DNA of 64,000 bases from Clavaria fumosa (Eukaryota; Basidiomycota; Agaricomycetes; Agaricales; Clavariaceae), in contig OX637802.1 of assembly GCA_951802425.1 (NCBI GenBank), positions 868,001 through 932,000 on the forward strand, written 5' to 3'. The notes beneath the pieces were generated by a model that saw only the letters and a program-made list of their open reading frames with translations, had not been told where the DNA came from and did no database searches. Every line of letters begins with the position of its first letter. The stretch's first letter is position 1. Below are positions 43,015 through 53,819 of the stretch, piece after piece. Position numbers and translations under genes: made by a program.

Positions 43015-43588
43015 CCATCCTTTCACGTTCCAGGCGTCGATCTCTGATCATGTTTCTGTTCGTATGTACACCTCAACTTACAAAACCCATCTTGATGTGA
43101 CTCTTGTAGCTATCCGTTCACCTACATCCTCTTTGCGCTGCTGTGCATCACCCGCTGGGTCCAGTTCGGGCTAAGCCACCTCTCGTCTGCCGCCTTCTTC
43201 GTCGTCATGTCCATTTCCAGCATGAGTGGCGTCGCCAACATCGTCCTCTTCTTCGTCACCCGCAGAGGCTTGCTCCTCTTCGGCAGAGACAACGGCGAGG
43301 GCGACGATGTGCTAGCGGCTAGTGCGCTTGGGTTCCATGGGCCCGATACCATAATTTGCGGCAGCTATGGTAGTGTGGTTGGTAAGAAGGGAGACTCTAG
43401 TGACCCGGAGTCGGCGAACCAGGGCAGACTCCCTGACAATGATGATAATCTGGAGGAAGCAAGGTGACCATGACAAGGTTGAGGAGAACGGGGCTGGTGG
43501 CTCAGCCACGGTATCGGCATCAGTGGACTCGGGGCCCGATGATGGCACTCCCGCTCTCTCCGCTACGCTTGCTAGTGCTGCCGCATAA
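43015..43588 (+). pseudogene. Receptor 3' fragment (copy 3)
   Basis: It matches the last exons of the receptor at 47521-49186: the end of the fifth-helix loop, then YPFTYILFALLCITRWVQFG, MSGVANIVLFFVTRRGLLLF and the acidic tail SALGFHGPDTIICGSYGSVV. A short deletion after DDNLEEAR brings in a stop at 43465-43467, although tail sequence (GGSATVSASVDSGPDDGTPA) continues in another frame to 43588. The first five helices are absent. Confidence 0.85.
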
Positions 43589-43895
43589 TGTGAGTAGGCA
43601 CTTTATTGTGTGGTGAGTGTTGATGGTGTGTTCCTATTTGAGAGTTCCCTCGAGGCCCTTCAGCCTAAGTCGCTACTGTATGTATACTCCATTCGATGAC
43701 TTTTTCGACTCAACGTTTGTAACGCGGGTTCGACAGTCGGCAAAAATCTATCACCAACACGTTTTGCCTCACAGGCTCGTGAAGGACAAACCACTACATA
43801 ACAGTACATGCGTTCAGATGACCCTTTCCACCCAGCGGCAGGGTGGATTCCGGGCCTGAGTGTCCAGCCTGAGGGTCGAAGATATATTTTACCCC

Positions 43896-44897
43896 TCATT
43901 GGTAGGGGGGCAGGCCCCACTCTTCCGGGACGAAGTCCTCCAGCGACGTGAGAGTCAAATCGGGCTGCTCGTCGCCCGTGCACCCGACCGCAAGGAGACC
44001 CGCATCCGGGACCCACACCACTGTGGAACAAACACATAGACATAAGTCCCAGTCAGTCAGCAACGAGAAGCTCAGGTCGGACGGACCAGCCATGCCCGCG
44101 CGTTTTCCCGCCTGTATCCCAGAGATCGCATCCTCAAACACGAGCCCTTTCGACCTCAGTCTGCGTTGCTCATCCGTGCACGGCCCGTCCGGGCACCCAA
44201 CGGGCACCGAGAGCGCCTCCCGTGCGGCCAGCAGGAAGATGTCCGGCGCGGGCTTGCCCCGCATCCGCTCCGGGGAGTCGTCGCCGCACACGACACGCGC
44301 GCCGAAGTAGCGGAGCAGCGTGTCCTGCAGGCTCTGCATCTTTGCGAGGAACATCTTCCGCCGCGAGCCGGTGGCGATCGCGATGGGGACACCGTGCATG
44401 TGCAAGTGTCGAATGAGTTTATGTGCGCCTGGGAGGAGGTCCACAAAAGCGAAGCATCTGAGGAGGCCAGCATCGTATTGGGCGAGGAAGTCATCCACAG
44501 AGAGCGGGATGTCGGGGAAACAGGAGAGCACGTATTCCGCATTTATATGCGCGGCTGGCGTTCGCAAGGTTTACAGTCAATGACCGAATCGAAATAAGAC
44601 CTGCGCAACGTACTTCCGCCCGAGAGACGAATTCTGATATCCCAGGTCAACACTTTACCATATTGCCCAATCACCTCACCTGTAGATTGCGAACTATAAG
44701 ATGGCTCATAGCAGGAGAGAGCATCGATTCACCTATGACTTCTGCATACATTCTGTCGGTGTCAACTAGGAGACCTACACAAGTTCACCTCAGACGCGTC
44801 AACGACGCTGGTGACAAAAACGTGAACTACCATCCAGGTCGAATATAACATACTCAACCTTCCGGGGGCCTTTCAGTTCATTACTCGCGCTTGTCAT
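43896..44897 (-). CDS. HAD-superfamily phosphatase (copy 2)
   Basis: The ATG at 44897 gives MTSASNELKGPRKVEYVIFD with nucleophile motif DLDG, joined across an intron to LLVDTDRMYAEVI. The main exon encodes NAEYVLSCFPDIPLSVDDFL, LLPGAHKLIRHLHMHGVPIA, ATGSRRKMFLAKMQSLQDTL, GKPAPDIFLLAAREALSVPV and GLVFEDAISGIQAGKRAGM. After a last intron come VVWVPDAGLLAVGCTGDEQP and the end WGLPPYQ. The motifs are intact, so it is probably functional. It is convergent with the receptor fragment and on the opposite strand from copy 1. Confidence 0.85.
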
Positions 44898-45229
44898 CTT
44901 GTCGGAATGAGAGAGCTGCATTTTGAAATGGTGCGATTTTGAGTTCCTTGACACACTTCGCCACAAACGTTTTGCAAATGCGTAGGAGAGTCAGGTAACG
45001 TCCATTCAGGAGGACTCCAAGCCTCGCGGCCGCGAGCCGAAAGAAGGCAAGGATTTTTGTTGTTGTTTCAGAGTCTCTTCCGCTCGCGGTCGCGGTCGCA
45101 GATTGATATTACTTAGACGCAACAGACGCGTTCAGAGGGAGTCTGTTCGCGGCACGGCCCCACGACAGATAGGTGCATTCCAAAACAAAAAAGAACCAAC
45201 ACCTCTCAGGCACCCGCACCCGCTACTGG

Positions 45230-46170
45230 CCTAGCCACTGGGTGGACCGGATCATCAGCCCCTCGTCGTCGCCGGAGTCTGCCCTGCTTCCGTGTCGCCT
45301 AGACCGTTGCTGGTGCCGCCCCGTGTGACGCGCTCGGCATGCCATGCCTAGCCCACACGACTCATCGGCATGCTGTTGTTCCGGCCGGCGCGCGGCGGGC
45401 CTGGCCTGGCCGCGCCGCCCATGTCCACGGGGTCATCCCTGCCGAGGAGGAGCGGGCTGGGTACGGCGTTGGCGATGCCGCTGAGCCACTACGAGACTTG
45501 CAAGCCGACAACGAGCCCGTCCCGAGGAAGGACTCAATGGTGACGACGACCGGGCCATGGACGGGACGCGGTCCCGCCAGCCGCGCGTGCGCTCTGGCTG
45601 GAGCCGATGAAGCGGGCGACGCTCAACGGCAGGGCGAGGATGCGTGCGCCAGTGGAGAGTTGGGGATGGCGAGGGGGAAGAGGAAAGGGGCGTCAGCCCG
45701 GATGGGGGACGGAAGCATGCCAACGGGATCAGGGCGTCAGAGAGTGAGAGGCGTCAGAGAGTGAGTGGCGCCTGGAGCGATTGGGGCTGACTATGGTGGA
45801 CCCGCGTATGGACGTAAAATTTCCACCATGAGTCGGTCATTTAACCCCTGCTCTAGAAGAACAAGGATATGTACAGAGAATAGACAGGAAGAGGACGACC
45901 ATAACCAGATGTATTCCTCGGCCAGTTGGAAGGAAAGGACAGGTATGTTTATCCCGTAGGAAGAGAAAACGCACCCACTTGTCGGGTTGCTTCTCAGAAA
46001 TAGGAAGGGCATACCAGCACTGGTGTGAAGAAGGGATTGAACGAGGTCATTGTGGACTTTGGCAGCATTGGTCGGGAGCGGGATGACAAACGGCCAAAGC
46101 AAGCCACAGCCATTGAGGGAATGCCGGCGTGAGACCGCCAGATGGTAACGAAGGCATGCAACACAATCGC
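45230..46170 (-). pseudogene. Degenerate antisense receptor fragment (copy 4)
   Basis: Broken frames keep IVLHAFVTIWRSHAGIPSMA (third/fourth helix), VHNDLVQSLLHTSAG, VLSFQLAEEYIWLW (fifth helix) and, further on, tail-like pieces (LAHASS, HGPVVVTIESFLGTGSL, SGIANAV). Many frame changes show it is dead. Its partner is at 51040-51860. Confidence 0.65.
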
Positions 46171-46969
46171 CGGGGACGCACCGTCATCGTCAAGCCGGCG
46201 GCAACCTCGCCTGCGGACTGCATGCTTCCTGGACCGCGGAGATGTGTGTAGTGTACGCCAGCCTCCCCGACACTGCGTATGGGGGGGGCGGCGCGGCTGC
46301 ACCGTACATGCTAAGCAACGCGGAAAGAGACGCGGGCGCAGCTGGCGTCCGGCACGCCGCCTCGCGCGGTGTGCCCCATTCGCGGTCACGACTGGGTGGC
46401 AGACGGTTCGATGTGCGGAGGGGCGATTTGGAGAGGCAGCAGCCGACGGGAGACAGGAGACAGGAGACGGGCGGAGACGGGCTTCGGGACTGGGTCGAGG
46501 CGGTGAGCGCGGCGGAGGCTAAATGGTAGGCATGGCTAGGGAAGAGGGTGGGTGGCAGCAACGACGAGCCAGGCATGACGATAGCTTTGATGAGACGTGG
46601 GCTCGAAGCCCTGCGCCGGGTGCTCAGCAAGGGAGTGGGCACCGGGGAGCACCCGCGTCGACTGAGCTTTTTGGATGCCAGTGGAGGAGCTACATGTAGA
46701 GTGACCCGCCTTCGCGTTGGGAATGCGGTATCCCGGTGATGGGGCAGCGGTCAGGGCCTGGCACGGCACGCGGCACGGCTCACGCGGCAATCCACGCCAC
46801 ACTGGTAAAATCTTCACTACGGAGTCCGTAACTCGCTTTGCTTGCTTGAATCGCTCGTCGGTGGAAGGAGTGCGTCGGGGCTGCCTTCCCGATGCCGTCA
46901 ACAACCGTTTGGGGCGAGGCGTCAGACATTTGTTGTCACTGAGATCAACGGGATGAGCACGCGTCACAA

Positions 46970-47340
46970 CATGGCACACATTAAACATCAGCGGCACAGA
47001 CTAATCCCTATCCCTTTCACAGGCACATTTGGCAAAGCCAACATGCTCAGACTCCACCAAACCAGGGAGAATCTTCACTCAACTCGAAGACCAGCCTGAG
47101 GTCTTCGGGCGACTCACACAAACTATGCACGGTTACAATCCACCGTACTGCGACTGCATGAAGAGCTAGAATGCTCCTGTGGCGACAACACCACCGACAA
47201 GATTCCGATTCACAACTGCAGAACATATGACGAATACCGGCACATCCTATCGGAAGTACATCGCGACCACTCACCGCCGACACTACTCAGCGGCACTCTC
47301 AATCACAAGGTTCTTAGTATCGGGAGCATTCATCGCCACC
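46970..47340 (+). pseudogene. Possible retrotransposon RNase H tail remnant
   Basis: Fragments in different frames read FGRLTQTMHG and then LECSCGDNTTD, NCRTYDEYRHILSEVHRDHS and PTLLSGTLN. They resemble the C-terminal zinc-binding tail (CPCG, ExIL-x-x-CPxY-x-x-xR) of basidiomycete non-LTR retrotransposon proteins. The Cys/His pattern is only partly kept. It is offered as a weak call. Confidence 0.3.
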
Positions 47341-47520
47341 GGAGAACCATTTGAGCCCACGGCTCCCCCCAAACTACCCGGCTACCTGGCTTAAACCATG
47401 CATTGCGTGCTCTACAGCATGGGGGGTCTTCTTGATGATGGGCTTGCAACTGACCCATTTAAGGGCAAGAGTCTCCATGGCTCTTCCCTACCGCTTTATA
47501 TCAAAGCCCCGCTGCACCAT

Positions 47521-49186
47521 ATGTCCGCGTTTACTGACACAATCTCCTGCACATCTGATGGGCTGACCAACTGTCTGACTCGTGGAGAGTCTTTGGGCCT
47601 CCTCGTGCGTAACCCATTCCATCTCTTAAATGTCCTCTAATTGCCACACTGGTAGGTTGTTACAGAGTCTGGTCTGCTCTCCATGATCGCTGTATCTGTT
47701 GTCGGTGCCCTCATTATTGTGAGTTGTCTGTTGCAAACACCCAATGATTTACAAATGAATGCATGGATCCTGCATCGACGCAGAGAAATCTCATCCGTCA
47801 CAAATGGAGATGGCACAGACAACCAAGTCTAGTGAATCAGCCCATAGAACTGTATTTGGTCAGCTTGCTTGCCACCTCATCATCTGAGAATGATGGTGAA
47901 TACGTGATTTCAACTGTCCTTGTTCGTGGCAGATTTCGTCTTAGCCCTCAGTTTCGTAATGAATTTCAAGTGGATATATGAGGGCAAGGTTCATAAGGGT
48001 GGATTCTGTACAGCCCAAGGTGAGATTCCGCAAGCTGGTCTGCATGGGCGAAGTTCATGCCCAGTTTCTAGGTATAATACATATTGCAGGCGCGGCTGCT
48101 GTCACATTGACGACTATTGTGCGATGATCCTCTCATTTGTCTTCCTCTTCTCTACATAATCACACTGGTTAGGCTATCATGTTGCACACCTTCAAATTGA
48201 TTTGGTGGTCCCGTGGCCGGCATTCCCTTGTTGTATCTGCATTTACTCTGGCTCTCATATGGCTCTCCGCCATCTTGTTTCCCACCATTTCGGTGACAAT
48301 CCATAACGATCCACCCAATGAATTTATCACACCAGTGCTGGTATGTTTCTTCTCTTTGAGGAGTAATGGTGTATAGGGATTGATAAATGGACATGTTTTA
48401 CTTTTTTCATAGTTCTCATGCTGGATAAATAAATCCTTCTTTGCCGTCCGTCTGGAGCAGTATGCCTGGTTATGGTTTACTCTTCTATTGTCTGTTCTCC
48501 TGTACACCCCCCTGTTTTTCTGGAGCCAAGGCTATATCACGATAAAAACGACCGATCCGTGGTGGAAGTTCCATGTCCACAGAAGGTCTTCTACCTCCGC
48601 CCTTTCACGTTGTAGGCGTCGATCTCTGATCATGTTCCTGTTCGTATGCATACACCCCAACTTACAAAACATGTGTTGATGTGACTCTTGTAGCTATCCA
48701 TTCATGACCTATATCCTCATTGCGCCAATGTGCATCGTCCGCCGGATCCAGTCCGGGCAAAGCCACCCCTCGTCTGCCGCCCAACTCGTCGCCAGCTCCA
48801 TTTTCAGCACGAGTGGCGTCGCCAACGTCATCCTCTTCTTCGTCACCCGCAGAGGCTTGCTTCTCTTCGACGGAGACGACAGCGAGGGCGACGACGTGCT
48901 GGCGGCTAGTGCGCTTGGGTCCTATGGGCTCGATACCATCATCTGCGGCAGCTGTGGTAGTGTGGTTGGTAAGAAGGGAGACTCTGGTGACCTGGAGTTG
49001 GCAAACCAGGGCAGACTCCCTGACGATGATGATAATCTGGAGGAACAAGTAGAGGAGCAAGGCAACCATGACAACGTTGGGGAGAACAGGGCTGGTGGCT
49101 CAGCCACGGTATCAGCATCAGTGGACTCGGGGCCCGATGACGGCACCCCCGCTCTCGCCGCTGCACCTGCTAGTGCTGCTGCATAA
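47521..49186 (+). CDS. Seven-helix receptor, Git3/cAMP-receptor-like (copy 2)
   Basis: The ATG at 47521 gives MSAFTDTISCTSDGLTNCLT, then ESLGLL at the first splice site, as in copy 1. Helices read ESGLLSMIAVSVVGALII; LSLFVADFVLALSFVM; an intron-split third helix ending AIMLHTFKLIWW; FTLALIWLSAILFPTIS; YAWLWFTLLLSVLLYTPLFF; YPFMTYILIAPMCIVRRI; SIFSTSGVANVILFFV. The conserved loop NFKWIYEGKVHKGGFCTAQ is present. The acidic tail ends TPALAAAPASAAA. Intron positions match copy 1. It appears intact, though its N-terminus is short, and it is convergent with the third HAD gene. Confidence 0.8.
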
Positions 49187-49578
49187 ACGTACGTGCCCTC
49201 TCTCGTGTGGTGAGTGTTGACTGTGTGTTTCCATTTGAGAGTTCCGTCGAGGCCTTCATCCTAAGGGGCTACTGTATGTAATACTCCATTCAATGACTAG
49301 CCTGAAGAAAAGAGTTCTTTTTCAACCCAACGTTTGTAACGCGGGTTCGACAGTCCTTGGTCTCCAGGTCTGCGTCCGCATCCGTATTGATTGGTGACCC
49401 AGTATATTGCCAGCAAAAAAATCTATCGCCAACACATTTCGCCCCCACGAGCTCACAAAGGACAAACCACTACATAACAGTACAGTGCGCTCAGATGACC
49501 CTTTCCGCCCAGCGGCAGCGTGGACTCCGGGGCCTGAGCGTCCAGCCTGAGGGGCATGGGGAAGATCTATTTTACCCC

Positions 49579-50610
49579 TCATTCGTAGGGGGGCAGGCCC
49601 CACTCTTCCGGGACGAAGTCCTCCAGCGTCGCGAGAGTCAAATCGGGCTGCTCGTCGCCCGTGCACCCGACCTCAAGGAGGCCCGCTTCCGGGACCCACA
49701 CCACTGTAAGAACCAAGACAAACGCAGACATGAGTTCCCCCAGTCAGTTCAGTCAGCAACAACGGGAAGCCCGGGGGGGGGGGGGGGGGTGGTTCGGAAA
49801 ACGGACCAGCCATGCCCGCGCGCTTGCCCGCCTTTATCCCAAAGATCGCATCCTCGAACACGAGCCCTTTCGACCTCAGGGTGCGCTCCTCCTCCGTGCA
49901 CGGCCCGTCCGGGCACCCGACGGGCACCGAGAGCATCTCCCGCGCGGCCAGCAGGAACATGTCCGGCTCGGGCTTGCCGCGCATGCGCGCGGGGAAGTCG
50001 TCGCCGCACACGACGCGCGCGCCGAAGTAGCGGAGCAGCGTGTCCTGCAGGCTCTGCATCTTCGCGAGGAACATCTTCCGCCGCGAGCCGGTGGCGATCG
50101 CGATGGGGACGCTGTGCGTGTGCAGGTGGTGGACGAGCTTGAGTGCGCCTGGGAGGAGGTCCACGGAGGCGAAGCGTTTGAGGAGGCCGGCATCGTATTG
50201 GACGAGGAAGTCGTCCACGGAGAGCGGGATGTCGGGGTAACAGGAGAGCACGTATGCCGCATTTATATGCGCGACTGGTGTTCGCGTGGTTGTCAATGGC
50301 TGGATCAAAATAAGACCGGCGCAACGTACTTCCGCCCGAGAGATGGGCTCTCATATCCCAGGTCAACACTTTACCATAGTGCCCAATCACCTCGCCTGTA
50401 GATTGCGAGCGATAAGACGTCTCATTGCCAGTAGGAGAGAGAGCATCGATTCACCTATGACTTCTGCATACATTTTGTCGGTGTCAATCAGGAGACCTAC
50501 ACAAGTTCACCTCAGACGCGTCAACGACATGGGTAAACAAAAAATCGTAAACCGTACCATCCACGTCGAATATAACATACTCAACCTTCCGGGGGCCTTT
50601 CAGCTCATTA
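49579..50610 (-). pseudogene. HAD-superfamily phosphatase (copy 3), start codon lost
   Basis: The coding sequence is close to copy 2: VEYVIFD with nucleophile motif DVDG, then LLIDTDKMYAEVI, NAAYVLSCYPDIPLSVDDFL, LLPGALKLVHHLHTHSVPIA, ATGSRRKMFLAKMQSLQDTL, GKPEPDMFLLAAREMLSVPV and GLVFEDAIFGIKAGKRAGM. After an intron containing a long G/C run come the end blocks to WGLPPYE. At the place where the other copies have ATGACA the sequence is cattccaacacgcgag, with no ATG in exon 1. The catalytic motifs are otherwise kept. It is either recently silenced or uses an unrecognised start. Confidence 0.75.
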
Positions 50611-50659
50611 CTCGCGTGTTGGAATGAGAGAGCTGCATTTTGAAGCGGCGCGATTTTGC

Positions 50660-50775
50660 ATTCTTTTGCGATGTTGCGTCGTTCGTCTGCGATGTTGCGT
50701 TCTGGCATTCTTCTGCGATGTTGCGTTCTTCTGCGATGTTGCGTCCTTCTGCGATGTTGCGTTCCTTGCCACACC
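50660..50775. repeat. ttctgcgatgttgcg minisatellite
   Basis: About five to six copies of a 17-21-bp unit around ttctgcgatgttgcgtt lie just upstream of HAD copy 3. The shorter version of this motif is the cgcaaaatcgc element upstream of copy 1. Confidence 0.85.
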
Positions 50776-51039
50776 TCGCCACGATGTTTTGCCAATTCAC
50801 AGGAGAGTCAGGCAACCTCATCTTCTCGGAAGGGAGAAGAGAGAGAACTGCATTTTGAAACGGTTTGCGATTTTCGCGATTTTTTTTTGGAGAGTTCCCT
50901 TGACACACCTCTCGCCACACGCGAAAACGCTTTTTTTTTTTGCAAAATTTGTAGGAGAGCTCAGGCAACGTTCCATTGAGTTTACAGTTAGTTTGGGGTT
51001 TCACTGACACCTCTCAGGCACCAGTAGGAGCCGTATACG

Positions 51040-51860
51040 GCCTAGGCACCGGGTGATCAGCCCCACTCACGATCGCACTCCTGCACCATCGCTAGTGCTG
51101 CCCCGTCGGGCACGCGCGGCGGTCCCGGCCCCGCTGCCCTGGGACGCGCCGCCCATGTCCGCGGGGGTCGTCCCCCCGCCAAAGAGGAGCGGGCCCTGGC
51201 GCGCGTCGCGGAGCAGACAGGGCACGGCAGTCGGCAGTCGGCGATTCGCCGCCGCTGCGCCGAGGAAGGGACCCCGAGGCGACGACGACGGGGGCGCGTG
51301 CGTGCGCTCTGGCTGGAGCGGGGCGGGTGCGTGCGCTGGTGGGGAGCTTGGGACGGGGACGGGGAAGGGGAAGGGGACGGGGACGGGGAAGGGGAAGGGG
51401 GGGAAGGAGAAGGGGAAGGGGAAGGGGAAGGGGGAAAGCGCGTCAGCCCGGGTGTGGGACGGAGGTATGCGGACGGGATTAGGGCGCCGGAGAGGGGTGG
51501 GGCCGACTATGTTGGACCTGCGTATGAACGTAGAACTTCCACCACGGGGTCGGTTGCTTTCACTGCGGTGTGGCCGCTGCTCTAGAAGAACAGGGGGTAT
51601 GCGCAGAGAATAGACGGGAAGAGCGTCGACGACCTATGACTAGATGTATTCCTCCTCCTCGGCCAGTGCTTCATCCCCCCCGTGGGAAAAGCAAAAAACG
51701 CTACCCCCACTTGTCGGGCCCCCCTATTCGTGGTTGCTTCTCGGAAAGAGGAAGGGCGTACCGGTACGGGTGTGGAGAAGGGGGTCATTGCGGGCTTAGG
51801 CAGCAATGGTCGGGAGGAGCGGGATGACGGAACGGCCAGACGCAAGCCAAAGCCATTGAT
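51040..51860 (-). pseudogene. Degenerate antisense receptor fragment (copy 5)
   Basis: It is colinear with the remnant at 45230-46170 (shared gctctagaagaacaggg, cagagaatagacgggaagag and the ggaagggcgtaccggtac region). Remaining peptide traces include KPAMTPFSTPVPVR. A G-rich microsatellite has expanded inside it. It is not functional. Confidence 0.6.
51350..51435 (+). repeat. GGGGA(A/C) tract, quadruplex-capable
   Basis: About 80 bp of ggggaa/ggggac hexamers contain well over four G4 runs with short loops on the plus strand. It could fold as a G-quadruplex. Confidence 0.8.
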
Positions 51861-52029
51861 GGCCGGGGGACGGGCGGAGATGGGCTTCGGGACTGGGTGG
51901 AGGCCGTGGCGCGGCGGAGGCTAGATGGTGGGCAGGACTAGGGAAGAGGAGTGGGCAGGGGGCAGCAACGACGAGCCGGGCATGACGGTAAGCTTCGGCG
52001 TGGGGGCTGCGGTATCCCGAGGTCGGAGC

Positions 52030-53819
52030 AACAGTCAGAGAGTCTCGCGTCACCTGGCTCGCGGCACGGCTTTCACGCCATGTATGGGCGTCCCTTTTTC
52101 TCGATCGCAATCGCAAGCTGTGAGGATTCTCCTGCGTGCCACCTCCGCTGACGCCAGCTTTTCCCCTCACGGCGAACTTTTCATTCACAAAATGCTGCCT
52201 GTGCCCCCGCCCTAGGTACCGCAGTCAGTGGAGCGAGGCGACTCAGAGCCGCACGACAGACCCCCCCCCCTCCCCCGCTGGTCGTCCGGTCACACACGTG
52301 CGTGCATAGCAGCCCTACAGCATCCGGTAGACGCGCCAGCACAACTCGGAGGACGCAGGGTTCGGACGGGCATGTCATCCGATCAGAGAGGATGATGGGG
52401 AGACCCGGAATTGGAGGCATTCGTCAAAAGATGCGGGTACAGCTATCAGCTTACACCGAGCTTCGACGCGAACGGGGTGGATCATACATATATCACCGTC
52501 GCACAGCCTCGTCGCGCGCCTCCCCCCCCCCCTTGTGGCAACGGGTTTCTTGTCTCCGGGAGCCCCGACGCGATGCCGCGCGCCCCTTCTGTGGAGCATG
52601 CGGTGGCACGGGGGGGTATAGCGCCAGTGCCGCCGGACGCGGTACAAGGAGCTTCGGGGAGATAGGGCGGTGCCGCGCTGGGTGCCCGAGCATGCACGTA
52701 AGACTAAAAACGCCAACCCTGACGTGTGGCATACTTCCCAGTCTCCCCTCGTTCCCGACCCTTTTTTTTTTTTTTTTTTTCTTTCTTAGGAGGTCATTCA
52801 GAATCGGGACGCGATGACGGTAGAACCGGATCGGATCCTGTGTCGTGGACAGCACACGCGGATGGCCCGGGCTAGTGTGCCGGAGAGACGCTCATTGCCA
52901 GCAAGCTCAGGGCTGCGTATACATGGATGCGCGATGGCAACAGAGGGGGGGGTGCGATGAAAAGTGGAGAGAAATGGTTTTGGATGGGAGCGGTGGGTGG
53001 TTGCTGCGTGTGTGACCCCTACTATGTGTGTATTTTACGTTTTAGTACTGTACCGCCTGCAATCGGGACTACTATCCGACTTTAAGGCACATGATTCACG
53101 CACTCCTATCACGCGAGAGCATTACAGCTGTCCTACTACTGTAAGGGACAGACAGACAGACAGACATACATACGCACTGTACCTTTGTCAGGGTAAAGAG
53201 AATACAATACAATAATAACCCGGTAAATCACTTTGTTTGTATGTACACTAAAAGATATTGTTGTTGTTTTTTTTCGGGTTTCGAGGACCGAAGGAGAGAT
53301 GAGATGATGAGATGATGACAGATGATGGACATGGACACGTTCTTTCTCCGCTTGCTGTTCCAAGTTCCACTCACTCCTTCGCTCCACCTGATGTGAATCA
53401 CAAAACGATAACGCGTCATTAGTATATAATTTTAACCATTCCAATGATTACTAAATTAAGATATACGATCATTGAATAGTTACGTCATTTATCTAATTAT
53501 AGTAATCATTTCATGACTAAAAATCATCATAAAATAATAATAATAAATAAATAAACACCCAAAGCTCCACACGCACACACACGCTCAACTCTCACTCTGG
53601 AATCATTTCACTCCCAGTCAATCAAACTGTTACTCCACATTACACCACATACAAACACCACAATCCCAACACTCCATCTCTTTGTAATCTCCGCTCTCTC
53701 AACACCACCACCACCACCAACATCATCAACAACAACACATCTCCCTTTCCCCCCTGTTTCTCTGTTTCTCATTCTTACCACTTACTTCTCTTCGCTGCTC
53801 TGCTCTTTTACACCTCCCC
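52030..53819. other. Long intergenic stretch, low complexity
   Basis: It contains homopolymers (C-run near 52260, T-run near 52760), a gaca microsatellite near 53150 and AT-rich DNA at 53420-53560 with an 11-bp inverted repeat (53443-53453 and 53500-53510). A pyrimidine/ACC-rich leader follows just before the next gene. No gene is supported. Confidence 0.5.

Larger units (their letters stand above)
42990..46640. repeat. Segmental duplication, unit A (receptor fragment, HAD2, antisense receptor fragment)
   Basis: The order receptor 3' part (+), HAD (-), degenerate receptor part (-) in this block recurs at 48590-52020 with offsets of about 5.4-5.75 kb. Shared anchor strings include aaaatctatc-ccaacac near 43742 and 49424, the block 45690-46100 against 51440-51840, and gcagcaacgacgagcc near 46555 and 51963. 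Confidence 0.8.
48590..52020. repeat. Segmental duplication, unit B
   Basis: This is the counterpart of 42990-46640, with the same order: receptor 3' part (+, here still attached to a whole gene), HAD (-), degenerate receptor part (-). The HAD upstream region has expanded by a minisatellite. Confidence 0.8.

Noticed and set aside
49336..49360. gcgggttcgacagtc resembling a tRNA T-loop (also near 43726)
   Set aside because: The flanking bases do not form a T stem or an acceptor stem. The string is shared by the segmental duplicates as ordinary 3' flank.
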